Of a DNA stretch of 11,774 nucleotides, positions 1 to 5,819 are shown in pieces. Under the pieces are notes generated by a model, which had not been told where the DNA came from, made no database searches, and was given only the letters and a program-made list of their open reading frames with translations. The stretch's first letter is position 1, and each line of letters opens with the position of its first letter. Source of the stretch: CALMEC01 sp964393105. GTDB lineage: Bacteria; Actinomycetota; Thermoleophilia; Miltoncostaeales; Miltoncostaeaceae. Location: the NCBI GenBank assembly GCA_964393105.1, contig CAYMSM010000047.1, positions 1-11,774 on the forward strand. The letters run 5' to 3'. The translations under genes were made by a program, and so were the position numbers.

Positions 1-56
1 AGCCGCTTGCCCTCGCCACCTGCGAGCACGATGCCGAACACATGACGGGAGGACAT
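1..56 (-). CDS. glgC: Glucose-1-phosphate adenylyltransferase (ADP-glucose pyrophosphorylase), N-terminal 18 codons only
   Basis: Only the start of the gene lies in the window; it runs off the left edge. The visible residues, MSSRHVFGIVLAGGEGKR followed by a partial CT codon (Leu), match the N-terminal nucleotide-binding loop of actinobacterial GlgC, where the GGxGxRL segment contacts the nucleotide and phosphates. The enzyme makes ADP-glucose from ATP and glucose-1-phosphate, the committed step of bacterial glycogen synthesis in the cytoplasm. The ATG at 56 is preferred because a TAGGCT hexamer ends six bases before it, which suggests a leaderless transcript. With so little sequence, another sugar-phosphate nucleotidyltransferase cannot be excluded, but the IVLAGGEGKR wording is typical of GlgC. 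pgi and gnd at the other end of the window also belong to hexose-phosphate metabolism. Confidence 0.75.
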   Translation of the reverse strand, partial: MSSRHVFGIVLAGGEGKR

Positions 57-62
57 GGCCGG

Positions 63-68
63 AGCCTA
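63..68 (-). promoter_or_regulatory. Candidate -10 element (TAGGCT) of leaderless glgC promoter
   Basis: Read on the minus strand, TAGGCT is followed by six bases (CCGGCC) and then the glgC ATG. A TANNNT hexamer at this distance puts the transcription start on the A of the start codon. No convincing -35 hexamer is visible 16-18 bases upstream. The same hexamer type and spacing recur at four other starts in the window. Confidence 0.55.
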
Positions 69-138
69 CCCGGCCACGTTGTCTCGCTTGGTCGTGGATC
101 GGACACGTGGGCGGGTGAGCATCGAGGACACAATCACC

Positions 139-363
139 CAACGCCTCGTTCTGCGCCGCGAACGTGTCGTCACACGGCAGGACGACCAGGTGGTCGCAGC
201 CGGCGAGGCGACGCAGTTCTCGCGGTTGTGGCAACCCAGTTCTGTCGATCGTGTGGTACTCGTCGCGCCGCACGTCGTAGGCGACCGCGACAACGGCCTG
301 CTCGGCCGCGCCCGGGCGGACCACGCCTGGCCGGTATCGTTGACCGGTCGGTCGCCTCCTCAT
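139..363 (-). pseudogene. Possible decayed or unrecognised small minus-strand coding segment
   Basis: An open minus-strand frame begins at an ATG at 363 and stays open to the left edge, where it overlaps the glgC start out of frame. Between about 324 and 139 the codons look genuinely coding. About 53 of 62 end in G or C by hand count, and the peptide is protein-like (for example VAVAYDVRRDEYHTIDRTG and CDHLVVLPCDDTF). Nearer glgC the third-position bias fades and the frame would run through the glgC start, so the original 3' end seems lost. I do not recognise the family. It could be the remnant of a gene truncated by rearrangement, or a chance open frame in GC-rich DNA. Confidence 0.3.
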
Positions 364-402
364 TGGCGACCAAGATCGGTCGCGAGCATCCCTCCCTGGC
401 CG

Positions 403-743
403 AGTGGCCGCCGGCCCCTGCTCAGCTGGCCGTGGGTGCTCCGGTCAAGTGGCCACCGGTGCTCCGGCCGAATAGCCGCGGGTGGTTGGTCCGAGTGGTC
501 GGGGGGTTCCAAGTCGAGTGGCCGTGTGTGCTCCGGTCAAGTGGCCGTGGAATCACTGACCGCGTGGCGCCGGCCCTCGGTCAACTGGCCGTGGGTGCTC
601 CGGTCACGTGGCCACGGGTGCTCCGGCCGAATGACCGCGGGTGGCGCGGCCAAGTGGCCGCGGGTCCTTGAGCAACTGGCCACCGGTGGTATGGCCAAAT
701 GGCATTGCGGTCGTTGGTCGAGTGGCCGTGTGCGTCGCACGGG
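403..743. repeat. Tandem array of about fifteen degenerate 23-bp units
   Basis: Units begin at 403, 425, 448, 471, 494, 517, 540, 563, 584, 607, 630, 653, 675, 698 and 721. Most spacings are exactly 23 bases, with a few of 21 or 22. The approximate consensus is AGTGGCCGCGGGTGCTCC followed by GGTCA. There are no unique spacers, so this is not a CRISPR array. A period of 23 is not a multiple of three, so each unit changes reading frame and the array is not a protein repeat. It ends about 70 bases before the ATPase gene. Possible origins are a minisatellite, a cluster of protein-binding sites, or the multi-repeat end of a vanished insertion sequence (IS21-type ends carry repeats). No transposase is visible. 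Confidence 0.85.
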
Positions 744-800
744 GTCGAACGCCCTGGGACATGTTCAGACGATGGGCGCTCGAGAACCCGCGGGAGAGCC

Positions 801-806
801 TAGGAT
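801..806 (+). promoter_or_regulatory. Candidate -10 element (TAGGAT) of leaderless ATPase-gene promoter
   Basis: TAGGAT lies exactly six bases before the ATG at 813, so transcription would begin at the start codon. A purine-rich GGGAGAG stretch at about 792-798 is too far upstream to act as a Shine-Dalgarno sequence, which supports leaderless translation. Confidence 0.55.
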
Positions 807-812
807 TGCCCG

Positions 813-2330
813 ATGCCCTCGGAGACCGTGCGATTGCGGATAGGGAACCTCGCGAAGGCCGTGTTGGTGTCGGGGCAGGCCTATCAGGATCCCAAGGACG
901 CGCTCAACGAGTTCGTCTCCAACGCCGCCGACGAGTATGTCGAGGCGGGGCAGCGCGGCGAGCGTATCCGCATCGTCCTGCGCAGGCGGGGCAGGGCGCC
1001 CGTCATCGCCGTCGACGACGCAGGGCGCGGCATGAGCCCGGACCGCCTCCGAGAGGTCGCGCGCAGCCTGTTCGAGTCGAGCAAGGCCGGCGACGAGCGC
1101 ACGCTGGGCGAGAAGGCCATCGGCATGCTCGCCTTCCAGCAGCTCGGCGGGCGATGCGACATCGTCAGCCGCGCCGACGGCAGCAACGAGACCTGGGCCC
1201 TACGGCTGGAGCGCGGCAAGGCCACGGCCCGCCTCGAACGTGAGCGGCGCAAGGCCCGCCAGGTGCCGGGCACCACGGTATATCTGCACGACCTGGAGCC
1301 TGACGTCCTCCGCGTGCTGACGTGCCGCAAGGTCATCGACTACCTGCGCGTGCGTCGCGGCCCGGCCCTGGCCCGCGGCGACTACGCGATCGAAGTCGTC
1401 GAAGGACGCACCTCGGAGCTGGTCAGCCCCGAACGGCCCGACGGCATCAAGCTCGAGATCCCGGTGCGCACCACGCTGTGGGGCCGTATCGAGTTCTCCC
1501 TGTACGTCACCCCGCCCGACGGCAGGCGCCGCCGCGTCGCGGTCGTGGGGCGGGCCGGCGCGACGATCATCGACGACATCGCCGAGCTCGAGGAGTTCGA
1601 CGAGGCGCCGTGGACGAGCGACCAGCTCTCGGGACAGGTCGTGTTCGAGGCACTCCAGCCCACCGCGGGCCGGCGCGCGATCCTGCGCGACCGCGAGGCC
1701 TTTCCGATCTTCGTCGACGCCGTCGGCTCGGTGCAGCCGTTCGTCCAACGGGCCCTCGAGCGCGTCACGCGCGAAGTCGACGAGACTACGGTCGAGCGCA
1801 TGTCCGAGACGCTGCGCCGGATTTTCGGCCGCGTGCTTCGCGAGCTTGCGGACCTGGACAACCCGATGCGCACGCCGGTCGGCGACGAGGCCGGCGAGGG
1901 GGGCCTGCTCGTCCCCCATCAAGCGGGGCCGGACACGGCCAATCCCGGGATGCGCGCGCCGGGCGAGTCGCCATCGGTACCCGAGCTGGACGTGCCTGCG
2001 CCCGATCAGATCATCTCCGACCAGCAGCCGGAATCCGCCCGACCGGACCGAAGGCGCATGTCGGAGCTCCCATCCATCGCCCCCGACCCCGATCCGGGCG
2101 AAGGCCGCAGCCGCTTCGACGAGCTGGAAGGGATGGTTCTGTACAACGACCGCCACGCCGACTACCTGCTGGTCAAAGAGGACGAGGCGGCGCTTCTGGA
2201 TTACCTCGCGACCCTCGTGGCCAAGGAGTACGTCGTCTACAACAACCCCCGCGCCGAGGCCGCGGACCTGGCCGAGGAGATGGTCCGGATGCTCGTCCGT
2301 GTGCGACGCCACCTGCCCCGACGCCGCTGA
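813..2330 (+). CDS. GHKL-superfamily (Hsp90/MORC/MutL-like) ATPase, 505 aa
   Basis: All ATP-binding boxes of the GHKL fold are present. The N box is NEFVSNAAD (residues 32-40, with E33, N37 and D40), the G1 box is DDAGRGM (68-74), and the G2 lid is GEKAIGM (99-105). A GTTVYLHDL strand lies near residues 153-161. Residues about 210-300 resemble the S5-fold transducer domain that follows the ATPase in Hsp90, MutL and MORC proteins; they include a GRRAILRD segment that may reach the nucleotide. A helical region follows (310-350), then a disordered Pro/Asp-rich linker (355-430), then a conserved-looking C-terminal helical domain beginning around VLYNDRHADYLLVKEDE. No histidine-kinase phosphoacceptor domain or membrane segment is visible, so it is probably a cytoplasmic chaperone- or DNA-type ATPase. 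Clients are unknown. The next gene, on the same strand, encodes a SEC-C protein and starts under the same promoter type. The family call is firm; the function is not. Confidence 0.88.
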   Translation: MPSETVRLRIGNLAKAVLVSGQAYQDPKDALNEFVSNAADEYVEAGQRGERIRIVLRRRGRAPVIAVDDAGRGMSPDRLREVARSLFESSKAGDERTLGEKAIGMLAFQQLGGRCDIVSRADGSNETWALRLERGKATARLERERRKARQVPGTTVYLHDLEPDVLRVLTCRKVIDYLRVRRGPALARGDYAIEVVEGRTSELVSPERPDGIKLEIPVRTTLWGRIEFSLYVTPPDGRRRRVAVVGRAGATIIDDIAELEEFDEAPWTSDQLSGQVVFEALQPTAGRRAILRDREAFPIFVDAVGSVQPFVQRALERVTREVDETTVERMSETLRRIFGRVLRELADLDNPMRTPVGDEAGEGGLLVPHQAGPDTANPGMRAPGESPSVPELDVPAPDQIISDQQPESARPDRRRMSELPSIAPDPDPGEGRSRFDELEGMVLYNDRHADYLLVKEDEAALLDYLATLVAKEYVVYNNPRAEAADLAEEMVRMLVRVRRHLPRRR

Positions 2331-2353
2331 GGTCGCCACACGCTCGACAGCGG

Positions 2354-2359
2354 TAGGCT
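2354..2359 (+). promoter_or_regulatory. Candidate -10 element (TAGGCT) upstream of the SEC-C gene leader
   Basis: TAGGCT is followed by eight bases and an ATG at 2368 that opens a 20-codon ORF. It lies 24 bases after the ATPase stop codon, so the SEC-C gene probably has its own promoter in addition to any read-through from the ATPase gene. Confidence 0.5.
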
Positions 2360-2367
2360 TGCTGCCG

Positions 2368-2430
2368 ATGACGGCGACACACATGAGGCCCGTCGGCAGA
2401 TCGGGTGGCCCCCGGTCGAGGCGGTTGTGA
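2368..2430 (+). CDS. 20-aa leader ORF, stop/start-coupled to the SEC-C gene
   Basis: The frame starts at the ATG eight bases after the TAGGCT hexamer, encodes 20 residues (beginning MTATHM and ending RSRRL) and stops at TGA 2428-2430. That stop shares a base with the ATG at 2430 and overlaps the alternative GTG at 2427. The geometry (promoter, leaderless start, short basic peptide, TGATG junction) suggests that translating the leader delivers ribosomes to the SEC-C start, which has only a weak GAGGCGG Shine-Dalgarno match of its own. The peptide matches no family I know. Alternatively the ORF is simply the 5' leader of the mRNA and has no product of interest. Confidence 0.45.
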   Translation: MTATHMRPVGRSGGPRSRRL

Positions 2431-4982
2431 TGCACGACGACGCGTTTCACGACCACGACCTGGACGACGGGCCGATCGACGAGGAGCCGTTCGACCACGG
2501 CCCGATCCTCGACGCGCTCCTGCCACTGCTCGCAGACGGCAAAGCCCATACGTTCGATCGCCTCATCGACGATCTCGTCGAGCACCTGCCCGACGACCCC
2601 GACGAGGCGGAGTACCGTCTCGACAGGGTCCTGGAGCACCAGGATCGGCTCATCACGTTCGACGACGTGCGCTGGATCGACCTTCACGCGATCCTCGAAG
2701 GACGCTGCTTCACGCACGAGCTGACCAGGGTGGAGGCCGCGATCGCGGTCATCCCGCTGCAGCCGGACATCGACCTGGCGCTCCTGCCCTTCGACGCCGA
2801 GGTCCCGTTCGCGGATGGGACGACCGGCTCGGTGCTGTTCGGCGACGATCTGGGTGCTGTGGGTCCGCGCCTGGCCGAGGCCCTCAATGGCGGGGGCCTG
2901 TCCGGACCGGAGGGCTGGCTGGGTGACGGGGTCGAAGGCACGGTGGTCGCCCTCTGGTTTGGCGACGGCGCCCTGACGTCCCGGCCCGCCCAGGCGGATT
3001 CCGACTTGACTCCCGCTGCGGCCGAGGCGTTGTCGGGGGTATTTGCCGACCTGGTGGACGACGACGACGATGCCGTCACGCTGATCGAGCTGCTGCTTTC
3101 CTGGATGCTCGCCCAGCCCGAGGCGCTTCGTACGCCGCACGAGCCGCTGGCCGTACTGCTCGAGACCGCAGGGCTCGAGGGCCGCGGTGACTACATCGGT
3201 CGGGCTGGGAGCGGGTGGATGACGCCGCACGAGCGGATGCGGATCGCAGAGCGCGCGCTCGACGAGCGCATCTACGGGTTCGAAGACTGCTGTCACGACG
3301 CCCTCGCGCTGGTCAATCAAGTGTTCGCGGGGATCGTCCGGGATGCCAGTCCTCGCGACACCGCTCGGGCGCTCTCGCACGGGCAGGTCTGCGAAGCGTT
3401 CGTGACGCGGCTCGTGAGCCACGCCGGTCGTGGTCTGGACCAGGTCGCCAAACGGGTCATCGGGTTTGCCGACGATCTGCTCATCGCGTCCCGCGGCGCC
3501 GAGGCCGCCGGGCCGCTGTACGCGCAGTCGGTCGGGTTCGATTGCCTGGGCGAGGTCGTCGAGGCCGAAGACGCCGCCCGCGCGGCGCTGCGCGCCGACC
3601 CCTCCCACAGGGCGGCGAGCGAAGCGATGGCCGTGTACCTGGAGGAGCGTGGCGAGGCGGCGCGTGCCCTGGAGCACGTGCACCGCGCGGGCATAGGCGA
3701 CGACGATCCGCAAGCCGAGCGATTGGCCGACATCGTGGCCCATGGCGGCCCCAGGGTTGGGCGCAACGAGCCCTGTCCGTGTGGCTCCGGTCGCAAGTTC
3801 AAGGTCTGCTGCATCGACCGGACGGACATCCCGCCTGAGTTGCAGTTTCGGTGGCTGTACGAGAAGGCGCTGGCGTTTGTGATGCACCCCGCCCGTCGCG
3901 GAGCGCCGATCCACCTGGCAGCCCACGCGCTCGAGCTCGACGACTCCGACGAGCCGGCTTCCCTGCGCGCGATCAAAGACCGGCGCTTCGCCGAGCTCTC
4001 GCTCTTCGACGAGGGGCTCCTGGAGCGGTTCATCGACGAGCGCGAGCCGCTCCTTCCGCAGGTCGACGTCGAGATCGCCGAGTCGTGGCTCGGCCGGCGG
4101 CTCGCCCTGTTCGAGGTGATGGACGTCCGCCCGGACGAGGGCATGACCCTTCGCGACACCCGCAGTGCAGAGACCTGGTGGGCAGCGGAGCGGTCTGCCA
4201 GCAAGGACATCGAGGTGGGTGAGCTGATCACCGCGCGGCTTCTGCCCGTCGGGGACGACCTGCGCCTGGGCGGGCCGGTCATGCGCGTGCCACTGCGGTT
4301 GCGCGAATCGGTGGTCACGTTGACCGGCCACGATGATACGGACGCCTGTGATTGGGCCGAGTGGATCGGGTATTCGGAGGCTCCGCCGCAACTGCAGAAC
4401 CGTGAGGGAGAGGCCCTGGTCCTGTGTACCGCTCGGTACCGGGTGCCCGACGGGGCGGCCGCTCGCACGGCACTGGCCGGGGTGCTCGAGTACGACCGGG
4501 ACGTCGACAGGTTCGTCCAATACATCGAGATCGACGGCGACAAGGTCATCCGCGGGTGGATCAACGTCGATGGCGACGAGGTCGTCATCGATACCAACAG
4601 CGTCGAGCGGCGTGAGCGCCTCGCCGAGCTCCTGCAGGGCACGATCGACGGGGCGGTGTTCGTCGAGGAGTCCGAGCGACCCGCCGACGAGGTGCTGCGT
4701 GATGCGCGTCAGTCCGGCGCGTTGCCGGTCGCCGGGCCCGTACCGCCCGAAGCCGCCGAGTTCCTCGCCGAGCACATGGCCGACTACGCTCGCAAGTGGG
4801 TGGACATGGAGATTCCGGCGCTCGGCGGCATGACACCCCGCCAGGCCCTCGACGACCCGACCCGGCGCGAGGACCTGCTCGCGCTCCTACGAGACTTCGA
4901 ACGCAACGAACGCGCCGGCGTGCCTTACGGATCAGGCGGCATGCCGATCTCGGTCGTGCGCGAGGAACTCGGCCTCGGCTGA
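2427..4982 (+). CDS. Large SEC-C motif protein with TPR-like and C-terminal MbcA/ParS-like segments, 851 aa
   Basis: The clearest landmark is a SEC-C zinc motif, GRNEPCPCGSGRKFKVCC, at residues 445-462, with ligands C450, C452, C461 and C462. In SecA this motif is C-terminal; here it is internal. The N-terminus is His/Asp-rich, then residues about 25-85 look helical and winged-helix-like. An acidic DDDDD run lies near residue 212. Residues about 360-430 look like TPR-type helical repeats. A segment near 565-615 (FEVMDVRPDEGMTLRD onward) resembles one I associate with other SEC-C proteins. The C-terminus has W791 and ALGGMTPRQALDDP (798-811), reminiscent of the toxin-binding region of MbcA/ParS-type antitoxins. 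Start: GTG 2427, or ATG 2430 inside the leader-ORF overlap. The role is unknown; binding of nucleic acid or protein is plausible. The neighbouring ATPase gene suggests a joint task. Confidence 0.85.
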   Translation: MMHDDAFHDHDLDDGPIDEEPFDHGPILDALLPLLADGKAHTFDRLIDDLVEHLPDDPDEAEYRLDRVLEHQDRLITFDDVRWIDLHAILEGRCFTHELTRVEAAIAVIPLQPDIDLALLPFDAEVPFADGTTGSVLFGDDLGAVGPRLAEALNGGGLSGPEGWLGDGVEGTVVALWFGDGALTSRPAQADSDLTPAAAEALSGVFADLVDDDDDAVTLIELLLSWMLAQPEALRTPHEPLAVLLETAGLEGRGDYIGRAGSGWMTPHERMRIAERALDERIYGFEDCCHDALALVNQVFAGIVRDASPRDTARALSHGQVCEAFVTRLVSHAGRGLDQVAKRVIGFADDLLIASRGAEAAGPLYAQSVGFDCLGEVVEAEDAARAALRADPSHRAASEAMAVYLEERGEAARALEHVHRAGIGDDDPQAERLADIVAHGGPRVGRNEPCPCGSGRKFKVCCIDRTDIPPELQFRWLYEKALAFVMHPARRGAPIHLAAHALELDDSDEPASLRAIKDRRFAELSLFDEGLLERFIDEREPLLPQVDVEIAESWLGRRLALFEVMDVRPDEGMTLRDTRSAETWWAAERSASKDIEVGELITARLLPVGDDLRLGGPVMRVPLRLRESVVTLTGHDDTDACDWAEWIGYSEAPPQLQNREGEALVLCTARYRVPDGAAARTALAGVLEYDRDVDRFVQYIEIDGDKVIRGWINVDGDEVVIDTNSVERRERLAELLQGTIDGAVFVEESERPADEVLRDARQSGALPVAGPVPPEAAEFLAEHMADYARKWVDMEIPALGGMTPRQALDDPTRREDLLALLRDFERNERAGVPYGSGGMPISVVREELGLG

Positions 4983-5013
4983 CTGCCAGCGCCTGCGCGT
5001 CCGAGCGGTTCAA

Positions 5014-5030
5014 GGTGCCGCTCTGGCACC
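5014..5030 (+). terminator. Small hairpin downstream of the SEC-C gene, possible terminator
   Basis: GGTGCC and GGCACC form a perfect 6-bp stem with a 5-base loop, 31 bases after the SEC-C stop codon. No T-run follows, so intrinsic termination is uncertain. The 162-base gap (4983-5144) between the convergent SEC-C and STAS genes shows nothing else I can name. Confidence 0.3.
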
Positions 5031-5144
5031 AGGGTGTGCTGGGGCGTGACCCGCAAACTCCTGACCGACCTCCGTCCGCAGGCCGGGCGGGGGCGACACG
5101 TCACAGCCCCTGTACGAAGCAATCCGAGATCGGCGTTGAGGTCG

Positions 5145-5501
5145 TCAAACCAGCGTCAGATCGAACGCCTCGGTCACGCGGGCAATCTCGAGGACGTCGG
5201 CCAGATCCTGTCGGCAGATGAGTGGCAGACGCGAGCCGCTGGGGCGGGCACGGTTGGCGAACGACACCAGCGTGCCGAGGCCGGACGAGTCGATCAGCGT
5301 CACGTCGGAGACATCCAGCACCACGTGTCCGTCGGAGAGGTTGTAGCGAGCCATGCGTTGGCGAAGGCGAGCAATCGTGTAGATGTCCAGGTTGCCCGTC
5401 ACGCGCACGGTGACGATGTCGTTGTCGCCGACGCTGACGCTCACGGACTGGGGGCGCGCGGGAGTCGGCCGGCGGAGTCGTGGGTGAGACGGTGCCTGCA
5501 T
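5145..5501 (-). CDS. STAS-domain anti-anti-sigma factor (SpoIIAA/RsbV type), 118 aa
   Basis: The protein is a single STAS domain after a short basic N-terminus. It contains NLDIYTIARLRQRM (37-50), the strand HVVLDVSDVTLI (59-70) and the signature DSSGLGTLVSFANRA (71-85). S72/S73 is where the phosphorylatable serine of SpoIIAA and RsbV sits. Such proteins, when unphosphorylated, bind anti-sigma kinases and free an alternative sigma factor. The start at 5501 is chosen because GGAGGT lies four bases upstream, the strongest ribosome-binding site in the window besides that of gnd. The frame stays open far upstream into antisense of the dehydrogenase, but that extension has no support. No cognate anti-sigma kinase or sigma gene lies in the window, so the partner is elsewhere. 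The gene diverges from the alcohol dehydrogenase and converges on the SEC-C gene. Confidence 0.88.
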   Translation of the reverse strand: MQAPSHPRLRRPTPARPQSVSVSVGDNDIVTVRVTGNLDIYTIARLRQRMARYNLSDGHVVLDVSDVTLIDSSGLGTLVSFANRARPSGSRLPLICRQDLADVLEIARVTEAFDLTLV

Positions 5502-5505
5502 TCGG

Positions 5506-5511
5506 ACCTCC
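5506..5511 (-). promoter_or_regulatory. Shine-Dalgarno sequence deciding the STAS gene start
   Basis: GGAGGT on the minus strand ends four bases before the ATG at 5501. It excludes the longer in-frame starts and contrasts with the leaderless starts of several neighbours. Confidence 0.75.
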
Positions 5512-5664
5512 AGTAGAGCAGTACCCACGGTCCCTCCGTTTCGTGTGGGGTGTGCAAGCCCAGTGTGCATGACCCTTCCGTGCCGGTGCCGCGCGATCCC
5601 GTTACACGTCGGCGAACATCTGGAGACGCTCTGGACGCGCCGGGAGGCTCTCGGCTTGCGCGCC

Positions 5665-5760
5665 ACCGGCATCAACCACGTCAGCGTCGGTGCCCGCGAC
5701 CTCGCCGAGTCGGTGCGCCTCTCCACCGAAGCGCGAGGCCTGGAGCCCGTCGACAGCAGC
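5665..5760 (+). pseudogene. Fragment of a VOC/glyoxalase-family gene
   Basis: The frame reading GINHVSVGARDLAESV followed by RLSTEARGLEPVDS matches the start of many vicinal-oxygen-chelate (glyoxalase/bleomycin-resistance) proteins. There the sequence INHVxVxARDLxESVRFYxxxxGLE forms the first beta-alpha unit with a metal-ligand histidine. Only about 30 codons remain: the start codon is not recognisable, the usual Phe-Tyr pair has become Leu-Ser, and the sequence turns into a low-complexity Ser-rich tail ending at TAG 5806. A whole VOC domain needs about 120 residues, so this is a relic. The rest of the 318-base spacer (5502-5819) shows only a weak direct repeat, GTGTGCA at 5550 and 5563. Confidence 0.5.
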
Positions 5761-5805
5761 CGTTCCTCCGCCTCGGGCTCGAGCGGCATGCGGGCTCCGG
5801 CGCTG

Positions 5806-5811
5806 TAGGCT
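5806..5811 (+). promoter_or_regulatory. Candidate -10 element (TAGGCT) of leaderless alcohol dehydrogenase promoter
   Basis: TAGGCT is followed by eight bases and the ATG at 5820. No Shine-Dalgarno sequence precedes that ATG. The first three bases of the hexamer are also the in-frame stop of the VOC relic. Confidence 0.55.
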
Positions 5812-5819
5812 CGATCGCT

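Noticed and set aside
403..743. CRISPR array
   Set aside because: Units are contiguous and degenerate, with no unique spacers and no cas genes.
55..843. 262-codon and 209-codon plus-strand frames over the 23-bp array
   Set aside because: The 23-base period changes frame every unit, so the predicted peptides are not true protein repeats, and the frames overrun the ATPase start.
1200..4775. 1191-codon open frame on the minus strand across the ATPase and SEC-C genes
   Set aside because: It is a mirror of G/C-ending codons of the two plus-strand genes, has no domain wording, and crosses a gene boundary and a promoter. The plus-strand frames carry the GHKL boxes and the SEC-C motif.
813..4982. 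Calling the ATPase/SEC-C pair a proven defence system
   Set aside because: There is no nuclease, toxin, integrase, phage or other defence gene in the window. The flanks are housekeeping sugar genes, so defence is only one possibility.
5550..5569. Direct repeat GTGTGCA (two copies, 13 bases apart) as an operator between STAS and the dehydrogenase
   Set aside because: Short, lacks dyad symmetry and could be chance; mentioned only with the spacer.
5550..5819. Upstream extension of the dehydrogenase to a 438-residue protein
   Set aside because: The extra residues are Arg/Pro-rich and unlike MDR N-termini; the ATG at 5820 has a well-placed TAGGCT box.
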